Both the position numbers and the translations under genes were made by a program. From Stappia sp. TSB10P1A (lineage in GTDB: Bacteria > Pseudomonadota > Alphaproteobacteria > Rhizobiales > Stappiaceae): a stretch of 48,787 bases of DNA. The stretch is from positions 1 to 48,787 of the forward strand of contig NZ_FYAU01000011.1 of assembly GCF_900185725.1 (NCBI RefSeq), in the 5' to 3' direction. Under the pieces are notes generated by a model. That model was not told the DNA's origin. It searched no databases and was given only the letters and a program-made list of their open reading frames with translations. Positions 40,935 to 48,787 of this stretch are shown in pieces; positions within the stretch are counted from its first letter, which is position 1, and every line of letters starts with the position of its first letter.

Positions 40935-41623
40935 CCGATGCCCTCGTTTTCGACCAGGTCCGCATCGTGCTTGCCGGGCGCGCGTTGATCGCTCTCGACC
41001 GGAAGATCTCGCCCGGCGAGGTGCTGACGGTGATGGGTCCCTCCGGCATCGGCAAGTCGACCCTGCTCGCCTATGCGGCCGGTTTCCTCGACCCGGCCTT
41101 CAGCGCGCAGGGACGGGTGCTGTCCGGCCCCCTCGACCTCACCCGCCTGCCGCCGCATCGGCGACGCCTCGGGCTGCTGTTCCAGGACCCGCTGCTATTT
41201 CCGCATATGAACGTCGGCGAGAACATCGCCTTCGCCCTGCCCGCAGATCTGCGCGGCCGCGAGCGGCGAGGGGCGGCGGTTGCCGCGGCCCTCGCCGATG
41301 TCGACCTCGCCGGCTTCGAGGCCCGCGATCCGGCCACCCTGTCCGGCGGCCAGAAGGCGCGCGTCGCCCTGATGCGGGTGCTGGAGTCGCGGCCAAGGGC
41401 GCTCCTGCTCGACGAGCCGTTCTCCCGGCTCGACGCGGCGCTGCGCGACCAGATCCGCAGGCTCGTCTTCGACAAGGCGCGCGCGCGCGGCCTGCCGGTG
41501 CTGCTCGTCACCCATGACCGGGCCGACGCGGAGGCCGCCGCCGGTCCGGTGCTGGACTTCGGCAGCCCCTCCGCCGCCGATCAGCCGGCCGCGTCGGCGG
41601 CCTCCGACTGCAGCAGGCCGTAG
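40931..41623 (+). CDS. YnjD-type ABC transporter ATP-binding protein
   Basis: 230 residues, one nucleotide-binding domain: Walker [11 protein letters not shown]-loop [12 protein letters not shown], signature [13 protein letters not shown], Walker [14 protein letters not shown]-loop VTHDRADA. It energises the YnjBC-like uptake system. The C-terminal tail ([18 protein letters not shown]) runs 43 bases into the 3' end of the convergent bacterioferritin gene. The substrate of the transporter cannot be deduced. Confidence 0.93.
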   Translation: MTDALVFDQVRIVLAGRALIALDRKISPGEVLTVMGPSGIGKSTLLAYAAGFLDPAFSAQGRVLSGPLDLTRLPPHRRRLGLLFQDPLLFPHMNVGENIAFALPADLRGRERRGAAVAAALADVDLAGFEARDPATLSGGQKARVALMRVLESRPRALLLDEPFSRLDAALRDQIRRLVFDKARARGLPVLLVTHDRADAEAAAGPVLDFGSPSAADQPAASAASDCSRP

Positions 41624-42066
41624 CGCTCGATGCCGATCTGCTCGATCAACTGGAGCTGCGTCTCCAGATAGTCGATATGCGCTTCCTCATCGACCAGAAG
41701 ACCCTCGAAGAGCAGCTTGGAGACGTAATCCCCCGCGGCCAATGACACCTCTCGCGCCTCCTTGTAGAGCGCGCGGGCGGAATACTCGCCGGCCAGATCC
41801 GCTTCCATCACATCTTTCAGCGACTGGCCGATGCGCAGCGGATCGAGGCTCTGCATATTCGGAAAACCGCCGAGAAAGAGGATCCGCGCGATCAGCCGGT
41901 CGGCATGCGCCCGTTCCTCCATCGATTCCTCGAGTTCCTTCGCGGCCAGCTTCGCGTAACCCCACTCGTCGAGCATGCGATGATGCAGCCAGTACTGGTT
42001 GACGGCGGTCAATTCGTGCCGCAGAGCCTTGTTGAGATAGTCGATTACCCTGGCATCACCCTTCAT
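41581..42066 (-). CDS. bfr: Bacterioferritin with Arg at the heme-ligand position
   Basis: 161 residues. It oxidises and stores iron in a 24-subunit shell. All di-iron ferroxidase ligands are present at E. coli numbering: Glu18, Glu51, His54, Glu94, Glu127, His130. The residue that ligates heme in typical Bfr, Met52, is Arg here (codon CGG), with a Met at 49 instead, so heme binding in the usual way is doubtful. The ATG at 42066 gives the canonical [15 protein letters not shown] start. It overlaps bfd by 11 bases and the convergent ABC ATPase gene by 43. Confidence 0.95.
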   Translation of the reverse strand: MKGDARVIDYLNKALRHELTAVNQYWLHHRMLDEWGYAKLAAKELEESMEERAHADRLIARILFLGGFPNMQSLDPLRIGQSLKDVMEADLAGEYSARALYKEAREVSLAAGDYVSKLLFEGLLVDEEAHIDYLETQLQLIEQIGIERYGLLQSEAADAAG

Positions 42067-42289
42067 CGCTGCTCTTCCCCGCTGTCGACGACGTATCCTT
42101 GTCCGCCGGTGCTTCCTCGTGAATGATCGGTATGACGGTGCTGAAACAGCTACCGCAACGCGGGCGCTTGCCAAGCGCGCGAAACACCGCACCCGGCGTC
42201 ACGACCACGCGGTCGGGCCCGGACTGCAGTTCGCGCGCGGCCTTGCGTAACTCCTTGTCCGTCAGGACATTGCAGGAACAGACGATCAC
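42056..42289 (-). CDS. bfd: Bacterioferritin-associated ferredoxin
   Basis: 77 residues. Four Cys in a CxC...CxxC pattern (Cys4, Cys6, Cys45, Cys48) bind a [2Fe-2S] cluster as in Bfd/BFD-like domains ([22 protein letters not shown]). Bfd delivers electrons to bacterioferritin to release iron, binding near the heme in Pseudomonas; how it would work with the Arg52 Bfr here is an open question. It is upstream of bfr and overlaps it by 11 bases. Its C-terminal tail ([16 protein letters not shown]) is polar and probably disordered. Confidence 0.95.
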   Translation of the reverse strand: MIVCSCNVLTDKELRKAARELQSGPDRVVVTPGAVFRALGKRPRCGSCFSTVIPIIHEEAPADKDTSSTAGKSSDEG

Positions 42290-42993
42290 GGCGGGTCCCG
42301 ACCGGCCTCATCGACCGGCCTTTCTCATAAAGTTGAATTTTCGACACTACATATGGGACAGTCCGGTGCGATGCAAACCCGTTGCGTCGAAAGCTGCTGC
42401 GCATGGCTGCCCCTCGGCAAGCCGGCGCCTTCACCGCCGGGTCTCATGTCGCCGCTCTCCTTCAGTGCCCGCATACGCTGCCCGGCACAAGAACCAAGGA
42501 CAGGCGCAACATGTGCCGCGCTCATCCCTGCAACGTGCACGGCGATCATTCCGCCACGCACGACTGGCCTTGCAAGGATCGACCAGCCTTCCAGAATTTC
42601 GTCTGCCGGCAATGTTCAATATATCGAAAATATTGCAAGAAATGCCCCCAAGCGCCAGCGAAACTCGCAGGAAATTACAATTGAAACTCCATCTCCACCT
42701 GAAGTTTACCAAGAGTTAGTCAGATTGACCTATACCCTACCAGGAAACGCGCCCAAAAATCCGCTGCCGGCAATCGGCCTGGCGGATCCCCCGGGGTCCC
42801 GGTCTGGCATTGCCAGCAAGACATGATCGACACCGAGCCTTGCGTCGAAATCCTCGCGCAGGACAAATTCTGTCTTCGCTTAAAACTGATAGAAACAAGA
42901 AATTCTTCCGGTAACTACAATTTTACACTTTTACAACAAGCAATAATACTGATGAATTTACGCGGAAGAACTCCGCAAAGAGGAAGACCAACC
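42290..42993. other. Long non-coding region between bfd and the chemoreceptor genes
   Basis: About 700 bases. The part from about 42600 to 42990 is clearly AT-richer than the genome. Several open frames exist on both strands, but none shows the G/C-rich third positions of neighbouring genes or a recognised motif. It must contain the leftward bfd-bfr promoter and the rightward chemoreceptor promoter. I found no clear Irr, RirA or Fur box. Confidence 0.5.
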
Positions 42994-44709
42994 ATGACCC
43001 TGCTCTCGCGCCTCAACCTGGTTTCAATCGTCTCGATGGCGGCAGCGCTCACGGTGGTGCTTGCTCTGGGAACTGTCGCAACCGTCATCTACCTGGTCAT
43101 CGCCGAGCGGATCACCCATGACGCCGTGACTCGCCAGGACGCCAGCCTGCGGATTGCCGCGACGATCGTCGACCGCGACATGCCCGGCACCTCCGTGACC
43201 TGGGGATCGGACGGCAATGTCAGCCGCGTGATCATGGAGAGTATTCCCGACGAAATCTCCGACCACACGATGATCGATACGATCGGGCGCATGACCGGCG
43301 AAACGGTCACCGTGTTCAAATGGGATCCGGAGAGCCGCGACTTCTGGCGCAAGACCACCAATGTCATCAAGCCGGATGGAGATCGGGCCGTCGGCACGCC
43401 GCTCGGCAAGACCGGCGCGGTCTATCCGGTCGTCACCAAGGGCCAGACGTTCCGGGGCGAGGCGGTGATCCTGGGAACGCCCTATTACACGATCTATGAG
43501 CCGATCTATTCGCCGGGCGGCGACATCGCCGGCATCCTCTATGCCGGGGTGCGCAAGTCGACGATCAATGCGCTGATGGACTCGGTCACCCGCCAGATGA
43601 TGATCGCCTTCCTGCCGATCCTCGTTCTCGCCGTCGGCGGCATGGCCCTGCTGACCCGCCGTCTGCTGAAGCCGATCCCGCAGCTTTCCGAAGTGGCCCA
43701 TCGCATCGCCGACGACGATCTGGCGGTGGAGGTCCCCTACACGGACCGCAAGGACGAGATCGGCCAGCTCAGCGGCGCCATCAATGTGCTGAAAGCGCGG
43801 GCGGTCGAGCGTCAGGGCCTCGCCGCCGAGCGCGAAAACTCCGCCAGCGAGAGCCATCGCCGCCAAAGCGAGATGGAAGCCCTGATCGCGGATTTCCGGG
43901 ACAAGGTGCAGACGCTGATCGGGACGGTGAGCGCGACGGCGAGCGGGCTGGACGAGACCGCGCGGGCGCTCTCCTCCTCGGCCCAGGAAAGCGCCGAGCG
44001 CGCCAGCGAGACCACCCAGGCAAGCTCGATCGCCACCGACAGCGTCCAGACCGTCGCCAGCGCCGCCGAGGAACTCTCCGCCTCCATCGCCGAGATCTCC
44101 CGGCAGGTCGGCCAGACCACCCAGGTCGTCGATCAGGCGACCCAGGGCACCCACCAGACCAACGAGAAGGTCGCCGGCCTTGCCGCCGCCGCCAACAAGA
44201 TCGGCGAGGTCGTCTCCTTGATCCAGGCGATCGCCGAACAGACCAACCTGCTCGCCCTCAATGCCACCATCGAGGCGGCGCGGGCGGGCGAGGCCGGCAA
44301 GGGCTTCGCCGTCGTCGCCGCCGAGGTCAAGGAGCTCGCCACCCAGACCTCCAAGGCGACCGAGGAGATCGGCGCCCAGATCGCCGCCATCCAGGGCTCG
44401 ACCGGCGAGGCCGTCGCCGCCATCGGCGAGATCGCCCAGATCATGCAGGACGTCAACGGCTACACCGCATCGATCGCCTCCGCCGTCGAGCAGCAGGGCG
44501 CCGCCACCAGCGACATCTCCCGCTCGGTCCAGCAGGCGGCCGAGGGCACCGGCGCCGTCACCCGCAACATGGAACTGCTCGCGAGCACCGTCGACAGCAC
44601 CTCCTCAGCCGCCGACAACGTCCTCGACGCCTCAGGCGCCATGAGCCGCAACACCGACGCCCTCAGGCAGGAAATCGACAGGTTCCTCAGCCGCGTGGCC
44701 GCTGCCTGA
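42994..44709 (+). CDS. Methyl-accepting chemotaxis protein with a single Cache_3-like sensor
   Basis: 571 residues. Transmembrane helix 1 (about 10-35), a periplasmic Cache-type domain (36-200; [50 protein letters not shown]), helix 2 (201-223), HAMP (about 224-275) and the cytoplasmic signalling domain with the conserved tip [23 protein letters not shown]. Cache_3 sensors bind small organic acids in studied receptors; the ligand here is unknown. There is no C-terminal CheR-binding pentapeptide. GAGGAA eight bases before the ATG at 42994 decides the start. A terminator follows. Confidence 0.92.
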   Translation: MTLLSRLNLVSIVSMAAALTVVLALGTVATVIYLVIAERITHDAVTRQDASLRIAATIVDRDMPGTSVTWGSDGNVSRVIMESIPDEISDHTMIDTIGRMTGETVTVFKWDPESRDFWRKTTNVIKPDGDRAVGTPLGKTGAVYPVVTKGQTFRGEAVILGTPYYTIYEPIYSPGGDIAGILYAGVRKSTINALMDSVTRQMMIAFLPILVLAVGGMALLTRRLLKPIPQLSEVAHRIADDDLAVEVPYTDRKDEIGQLSGAINVLKARAVERQGLAAERENSASESHRRQSEMEALIADFRDKVQTLIGTVSATASGLDETARALSSSAQESAERASETTQASSIATDSVQTVASAAEELSASIAEISRQVGQTTQVVDQATQGTHQTNEKVAGLAAAANKIGEVVSLIQAIAEQTNLLALNATIEAARAGEAGKGFAVVAAEVKELATQTSKATEEIGAQIAAIQGSTGEAVAAIGEIAQIMQDVNGYTASIASAVEQQGAATSDISRSVQQAAEGTGAVTRNMELLASTVDSTSSAADNVLDASGAMSRNTDALRQEIDRFLSRVAAA

Positions 44710-44760
44710 GTCGTTTGTCAGAGCTCCGCCGGACCTGCCGACGATTATATCCGATGATGT

Positions 44761-44787
44761 GCGGCGCGCCCCGACCGGGCGCGCCGC
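44761..44787 (+). terminator. Rho-independent terminator after the first chemoreceptor gene
   Basis: An 11-bp perfect stem GCGGCGCGCCC / GGGCGCGCCGC with a 5-base loop, followed by TTCTGTT, 51 bases after the stop. The tail has few T residues, so termination may be incomplete. Confidence 0.65.
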
Positions 44788-44907
44788 TTCTGTTCAAGCC
44801 TCTGGAATCGCTTAGGTTGTTTTCTGGAAAAAATTCCCCATGATTTTACCGAAGATTCACGGACGGCTGCCTAGGGTTCCACAACGAACGGGTGTGGAGG
44901 ATTATTG

Positions 44908-47343
44908 ATGTCCCGGCTGTTGGGCCTGATTGGCAATCTCGGATTTGCCGCCAAGATCGGTGGTGGCTTTGCAATCGTGCTGCTTCTTGCAGCCGTACTC
45001 GGCGGTGTCGGCACGATGGCCATCGGCGGCCTGACGCAGCAGATGGACACGTCACGAATCGCAACTGGCGTTGTCGCCAGCCTGCAGGAAGTTTCGGCGG
45101 CGCGGGAGACGTTCCTCCAGAGCCGCCAGACGGAAGACGCTACGAAGATGGAGGCCGAGGTCGGCGCTCTGGCCCGCCAGTTGGAAGCGCTGCGCGCCTC
45201 CGTCGCAGGCGATGCGGCCGCCGGCCGTGCGGTTGACGCGGCGATCCAGTCCGTTTCCGTGATGCGCAGCAACTTCGCCGATGTCGGCTCGGAGATCGGC
45301 CGCCAGCAGGAGCTGTCCGGTGAACTGGCAGCGTCCATCGCCCGCCTCGGTGATCTGTCCAATCAGATCAACGGCGACATGCAGATCGTCCGGCGCGATG
45401 CCAAGCGCGAAAGCCTGCGCGCCGCAGCAACCCGGCGGAAGGCGGATGACATCATCCGCTTCGTCGTGGCGCTGCGCGAGGAAGCGCTGCGCACCCAGTA
45501 CCTGTTCCTGCGCTCCACCACCTCGACGACGTCGGGCCTGCTGGAAGAAGCGATCGCGGAAGCCGGAAAGCTTGGCGACAATGCCCGTGCCCTGACCAAC
45601 GCCCGCGTCGACGGCGTCGACCAGGCCAGCGTCGAGCTGCTGGCGGGCCGCGCCACCGAACTGCAGGAGCAGTTCACCCTGCTTGCCGGGACCACGTCCT
45701 TCGCCGACGTTCACCGGCTGCGGGCACAGATCAACAAGACGCTGGAGGACATCGTCCTCGCTGCGAAAGACGTCCAGACCTCCGCCTACAAGGCGATCGA
45801 CGCCGTCCAGCAGGAAGTCCAGGCCCGCGACATCGCCTTGATCAAGGTCGATCTGGTCTCCGCCAATGCCAGCGACCTGTCCAAGCAGGCGCTGAACGTC
45901 AAGGCGACGACCCTCGGCTTCATGTCCGGCTTCGGCACCATCGAGGCCGACAGCGTGCTGCGCGACATTTCCGAACTGAGCTTCGTCGCCGGCACGCTTG
46001 CCGCATCGGCCAGCCAGTTCCCGGAAGTGGCCGAAAAGGTGCAGCTCGCACAGGCCGAGATCGACAGCTACCGCAACTCCTTCGAGAATATGCTCAACAG
46101 CCTTGGCGCGGTTCGCACCTCCTCGGGAGAACTTGCCAGCGTCACTGCCGACATGCGCCGCCAGATCACCTCGCTCGCCAGCGAGCAGGCTGATCGGGCC
46201 GCCAATTCAGGCGCTGCCAGCTTCTGGACCATCGTGGTGACCCTGGCCAGTGTCGTCGGCCTCGGCGTCGCCGTCGCCATCGTTCTGTCGCTCGCCATCA
46301 CCCGCCCGACGCGCCGCCTGACCGCGGTCATGGGGCGCCTTGCCGAGGGCGATACCGATGTCGAGATCGACGGCACGGAGCGCGGCGACGAAATCGGCGC
46401 CATGAGCCGGACGGTCGAGGTGTTCCGCGACAATGCCCGCGAGCGTGCCCGCATGCGGGAAGAGCAGGAGCGCGAGCAGCAGGCCGCTGCCGCCCGGCAG
46501 GCCCGCGTCGACGAGCTGATCGGTTCCTTCCGCGCCCAGGTTCAGGAATTGCTGAGCTCGGTCGGCGACACCGCCGCCGGGATGGAGGCGACGGCCCGCG
46601 ATCTCACCCGCATCGCCAGCGAAAGCGCCGGGCGCGCCGAAGAAACCACCCGGGCCAGCGGCGCGGCCACCCAGAACGTGGAAAGCGTCGCGACGGCGGC
46701 CGAGGAACTCGCCGCGTCGATCGCCGAGATCGCCCGGCAGGTCGGCCAGACCACCGAAGTCGTCAACCAGGCGACCCAGGGCACCCGTCAGACCAACGAG
46801 AAGGTCGCCGGCCTTGCCGCCGCCGCCAACAAGATCGGCGAGGTGGTGACCCTGATCCAGGCGATCGCCGAACAGACCAACCTGCTCGCCCTCAACGCCA
46901 CCATCGAGGCGGCGCGGGCGGGCGAGGCCGGCAAGGGCTTCGCCGTCGTCGCCGCCGAGGTCAAGGAGCTCGCCAACCAGACCTCCAAGGCGACCGAGGA
47001 GATCGGAGCCCAGATCGCCGCGATCCAGGGCGAGACCAAGGAGGCCGTGGAAGCGATCGCCGCGATCACCCAGACGATGCAGGAGGTCGACAGCTACACC
47101 TCCGCCATCGCCGCGGCCGTCGAGCAGCAGGGCGCGGCGACCAACGAGATCTCGCGCAACGTCCAGAACGCGGCCGAAGGCACGACGTCGGTCACCAGCA
47201 ACATGGGCGAGTTGGCCAATGCGGTCGCCGAGACCAATGCCTCGGCCGACATGGTGCTGGTCGCCTCCGGCGATGTCGGCGAGAAGACCCGCCAGTTGCG
47301 CGGTCAGATCGACAGGTTCCTCAGCGATGTCGCTGCGGCCTGA
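44908..47343 (+). CDS. Methyl-accepting chemotaxis protein with a long helical (HBM-like) sensor
   Basis: 811 residues. Helix 1 (about 16-40), a very long, almost entirely helical periplasmic region of nearly 400 residues (41-437) resembling but exceeding the usual 250-residue HBM (helical bimodular) sensor, helix 2 (438-464), HAMP (465-515) and a methyl-accepting signalling domain with the tip [26 protein letters not shown] receptors such as McpS sense TCA acids; the ligand here is unknown. GGAGG precedes the ATG at 44908; a TTG three bases earlier is less likely. Its signalling domain is nearly identical in DNA to that of the gene before it. Confidence 0.92.
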   Translation: MSRLLGLIGNLGFAAKIGGGFAIVLLLAAVLGGVGTMAIGGLTQQMDTSRIATGVVASLQEVSAARETFLQSRQTEDATKMEAEVGALARQLEALRASVAGDAAAGRAVDAAIQSVSVMRSNFADVGSEIGRQQELSGELAASIARLGDLSNQINGDMQIVRRDAKRESLRAAATRRKADDIIRFVVALREEALRTQYLFLRSTTSTTSGLLEEAIAEAGKLGDNARALTNARVDGVDQASVELLAGRATELQEQFTLLAGTTSFADVHRLRAQINKTLEDIVLAAKDVQTSAYKAIDAVQQEVQARDIALIKVDLVSANASDLSKQALNVKATTLGFMSGFGTIEADSVLRDISELSFVAGTLAASASQFPEVAEKVQLAQAEIDSYRNSFENMLNSLGAVRTSSGELASVTADMRRQITSLASEQADRAANSGAASFWTIVVTLASVVGLGVAVAIVLSLAITRPTRRLTAVMGRLAEGDTDVEIDGTERGDEIGAMSRTVEVFRDNARERARMREEQEREQQAAAARQARVDELIGSFRAQVQELLSSVGDTAAGMEATARDLTRIASESAGRAEETTRASGAATQNVESVATAAEELAASIAEIARQVGQTTEVVNQATQGTRQTNEKVAGLAAAANKIGEVVTLIQAIAEQTNLLALNATIEAARAGEAGKGFAVVAAEVKELANQTSKATEEIGAQIAAIQGETKEAVEAIAAITQTMQEVDSYTSAIAAAVEQQGAATNEISRNVQNAAEGTTSVTSNMGELANAVAETNASADMVLVASGDVGEKTRQLRGQIDRFLSDVAAA

Positions 47344-47374
47344 TCCAACCGAACATTGACGCCTTCAACACGAG

Positions 47375-47411
47375 CACCCCGCCGGTTTTTTTCCGGCGGG
47401 GTGTTTTGTTT
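47375..47411 (+). terminator. Rho-independent terminator after the second chemoreceptor gene
   Basis: A perfect 11-bp stem CACCCCGCCGG / CCGGCGGGGTG with a 7-T loop, followed by TTTTGTTT, 31 bases after the stop. It is the clearest terminator in the window. Confidence 0.9.
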
Positions 47412-47443
47412 GGGATGTGGGTCTGTTTGAGGGTTTCGGGGTT

Positions 47444-48244
47444 TCAGGTTTTGAGTTTTGCGACGGCGCGCTTGGCCATGACGGTGATGAGGTTTGCGCG
47501 GTAGTCGGCGGAGCCGTGGATGTCGGAGATGAGATCGTCGGCATCGGTCGCGACGGAGGCTGCCGCGTCGGGCGTGAAGCTCTGCGACAGCGCCTGTTCC
47601 AGCCCCGCGTGGCGGAAGACGCCGTTCGACCCGGCACCCGTCACCGCCACCCGCACGCCGCCGTCGCTGCGCGCCACGAAGACGCCGGCCATCGCATAGC
47701 GCGAGGCCGGGTTCGGATATTTGGCATAGGCGCAGGCCGCGCAGGCGGGGATCTCGACGCCCGTCACGATCTCCCCCTCCTCCAGCGCCGTCTCGAACAG
47801 GCCGGTGAAGAACTCCTCAGCCTCGATCCGCCGCCGGTCGGTGACGATCGTCGCCCCCAAGGCCAGCATCGCCGCCGGATAGTCCGCCGCCGGGTCGTTG
47901 TTGGCGATCGACCCGCCGATCGTGCCGCGGTGGCGCACATGCGGGTCGCCGATATGGCCGGCAAGCTCGGCAAGACCCGGCACCAGGCGCCGCACGCTCA
48001 GTGAGCCGGCAACCTCCGCATGGGTCGTCGCCGCCCCGATCCGCAGGCCCCCACCCGTTTCAGTGATCCCCTTCAGATCGGCGACATGGGTCACGTCGAC
48101 AAGGTCGGACGGCGCCGCCAGCCGCTGCTTCATCGTCGGCAGCAGGGTCATGCCGCCCGACAGGATCTTGCCGTCCTCGCAAGCGGCGATCTTCGCCGCC
48201 GCATCGGCGACGCTCGTCGCCCGGTGATAGGTCGTCTCGTACAT
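47444..48244 (-). CDS. Medium (FAD-binding) subunit of a CoxM/xanthine-dehydrogenase-type molybdenum hydroxylase
   Basis: 266 residues. The FAD-binding signatures [16 protein letters not shown] and the second [20 protein letters not shown] are clear, followed by the CO-dehydrogenase flavoprotein C-terminal domain. It passes electrons from the molybdenum subunit and [2Fe-2S] subunit to NAD or quinone. GGAGGAGC precedes the ATG at 48244. It follows the large-subunit gene after about 200 bases. The [2Fe-2S] small subunit is not in view. The substrate (CO, an aromatic, a purine or nicotinate) cannot be settled from this part. A purine substrate would fit the nucleoside locus, but the two are 20 kb apart. 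Confidence 0.9.
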   Translation of the reverse strand: MYETTYHRATSVADAAAKIAACEDGKILSGGMTLLPTMKQRLAAPSDLVDVTHVADLKGITETGGGLRIGAATTHAEVAGSLSVRRLVPGLAELAGHIGDPHVRHRGTIGGSIANNDPAADYPAAMLALGATIVTDRRRIEAEEFFTGLFETALEEGEIVTGVEIPACAACAYAKYPNPASRYAMAGVFVARSDGGVRVAVTGAGSNGVFRHAGLEQALSQSFTPDAAASVATDADDLISDIHGSADYRANLITVMAKRAVAKLKT

Positions 48245-48395
48245 CCCGCTCCTCCCTCGCCCGGCAGTCCGGCCGGGCCTCTTGCTCGCCTGCTGCAGCG
48301 CCCCCGCGGCCAAGCCGTGCGGGAGCGCCATCCTCAATCAAGATCCTGCGCGGATCGCGCCGCTGCCCTCTTCGGCTGCCCTCTTCGGCAGCCTG

Positions 48396-48459
48396 TGCCT
48401 GCGCAGCGCAGATCACTCCGCTGCTTCTGCCTGCGCAGCGCAGATCACTCCGCTGCTTC
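48396..48459. repeat. Perfect 32-bp tandem duplication spanning the large-subunit stop codon
   Basis: The 32 bases at 48396-48427 are repeated exactly at 48428-48459. The right-hand copy includes the last codons and stop of the large subunit (AEAAE, TGA at 48445-48447); the left-hand copy is a second version of that end in the intergenic gap. A related short repeat (GCTGCCCTCTTCG) lies just left of it at 48363-48388. It looks like recent slippage; it does not change the coding frame. Confidence 0.85.
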
Positions 48460-48787
48460 TGCCGGCCGGGCCGCCCGCAGCGCCGCCCACACCGCCTGCG
48501 GCGTCGCCGGCATCTCCAGCGCGTTCGTCCCGATCGCGTCGGTGACCGCATTGATCACCGCCGGCGGCGAGCCGATCGCCCCGGCCTCGCCGCAGCCCTT
48601 CATCCCCAGCGGGTTGCCCGGGCACGCCGTCACCGTCGTCATCAGCCGGTAGGACGGCACATCGTCCGCCCGCGGCATCGTGTAGTCCATGTAGGACGCC
48701 GACAGGAGCTGGCCGTCCGCGTCATAGGACGCGTTCTCCAGCAGCGCCTGGCCGATGCCCTGCGTCAATCCGCCATGCACCTGGCCT
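48445..48787 (-). CDS. Large (molybdopterin-binding) subunit of a CoxL/xanthine-dehydrogenase-type enzyme, C-terminal fragment
   Basis: Only the last 114 codons are in the window; the gene runs off the right edge. [17 protein letters not shown] and [20 protein letters not shown] are the C-terminal signatures of the aldehyde oxidase/xanthine dehydrogenase molybdenum subunit, the second holding the catalytic Glu that activates the substrate water. It is upstream of the FAD subunit in the same direction. The active-site loop that separates true CO dehydrogenases (CoxL form I) from the rest lies outside the window. Confidence 0.92.
   Translation of the reverse strand, partial: GQVHGGLTQGIGQALLENASYDADGQLLSASYMDYTMPRADDVPSYRLMTTVTACPGNPLGMKGCGEAGAIGSPPAVINAVTDAIGTNALEMPATPQAVWAALRAARPAEAAE

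Noticed and set aside
42290-42360. Irr, RirA or Fur box in front of bfd
   Set aside because: The AT-rich patch near 42330-42350 does not match TGA-N9-TCA or the TTTAGAA-type dyad well enough to call.
42325-42712. Short open frames on both strands in the bfd-chemoreceptor gap, some Cys-rich
   Set aside because: Third positions are not G/C-rich as in the neighbours, starts lack ribosome sites, and frames on both strands overlap each other without any recognised motif.
48396-48459. CRISPR-like repeat
   Set aside because: Only two copies, directly adjacent with no spacer, overlapping a coding end; this is a tandem duplication.
47444-48787. Assignment as aerobic CO dehydrogenase (coxML)
   Set aside because: The family resemblance is clear, but the diagnostic active-site loop of the large subunit is outside the window and many relatives oxidise other substrates.

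Overview
The window is high-G+C DNA with strong G/C preference in third codon positions. Its gene content (a Cpa/Tad pilus locus, a PutA without its own DNA-binding domain beside an Lrp-type regulator, a TIGR02281-type aspartic protease, DUF1194, a BMP-type nucleoside transporter, HBM chemoreceptors) points to an alphaproteobacterium of the Hyphomicrobiales/Rhizobiales. A Stappiaceae-like marine or soil heterotroph is my guess; no rRNA is present to fix this. Nothing looks like a prophage, CRISPR array, intact insertion sequence or tRNA.

Layout. (1) 1-7.7 kb: a divergent Flp (Tad) pilus locus. Leftward run flp pilin, cpaA, cpaB, cpaC, cpaD, cpaE and the first codons of cpaF, which runs off the left edge. 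Rightward run a stand-alone secretin-N-domain protein and two TadE-like minor pilins. (2) 7.7-12.2 kb: an orphan PhnD-like binding protein, a HAD phosphatase, an acetylpolyamine amidohydrolase/HDAC-like enzyme overlapping galM, and a membrane-anchored aspartic protease. (3) 12.4-28.3 kb: a very large leftward nucleoside uptake and catabolism locus. It starts with a SorC/DeoR-type regulator, then two BMP-family binding proteins, a double ATPase, two permeases, cdd, purine nucleoside phosphorylase, deoC, deoA and deoB, followed by an Fe(II)/2-oxoglutarate (PhyH-like) dioxygenase, adenosine deaminase, upp, an SDR and a ribokinase. Many genes overlap by ATGA/GTGA or lie within 30 bases. Together they would bring nucleosides in, deaminate and phosphorolyse them, salvage uracil, and pass (deoxy)ribose phosphates to glycolysis. 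(4) 28.3-34 kb: a structured intergenic region, a DUF1194 secreted VWA protein, a mirrored pair of palindromic elements, then the coupled genes mgsA-glk-hrpB. (5) 34-42.3 kb: putA and its divergent Lrp-type regulator, a YnjBCD-type ABC transporter of unknown substrate, and bacterioferritin with its ferredoxin. (6) 42.3-48.8 kb: a long AT-richer non-coding stretch, two chemoreceptors, and the medium and (partial) large subunits of a CoxLM/xanthine-dehydrogenase-type molybdenum hydroxylase.

The most unusual signals are the two mirrored ~76-bp CTAG-bounded double-stem palindromes at 29810-29975, whose stems differ between copies yet stay base-paired within each copy; the PhyH-like dioxygenase inside the nucleoside locus; a bacterioferritin with Arg in place of the heme-ligating Met52; and strong hairpins placed after the first, abundantly needed product of two operons (flp; the first BMP protein). 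I do not see a clearly new defence or biosynthetic system; most of the window is recognisable metabolism.
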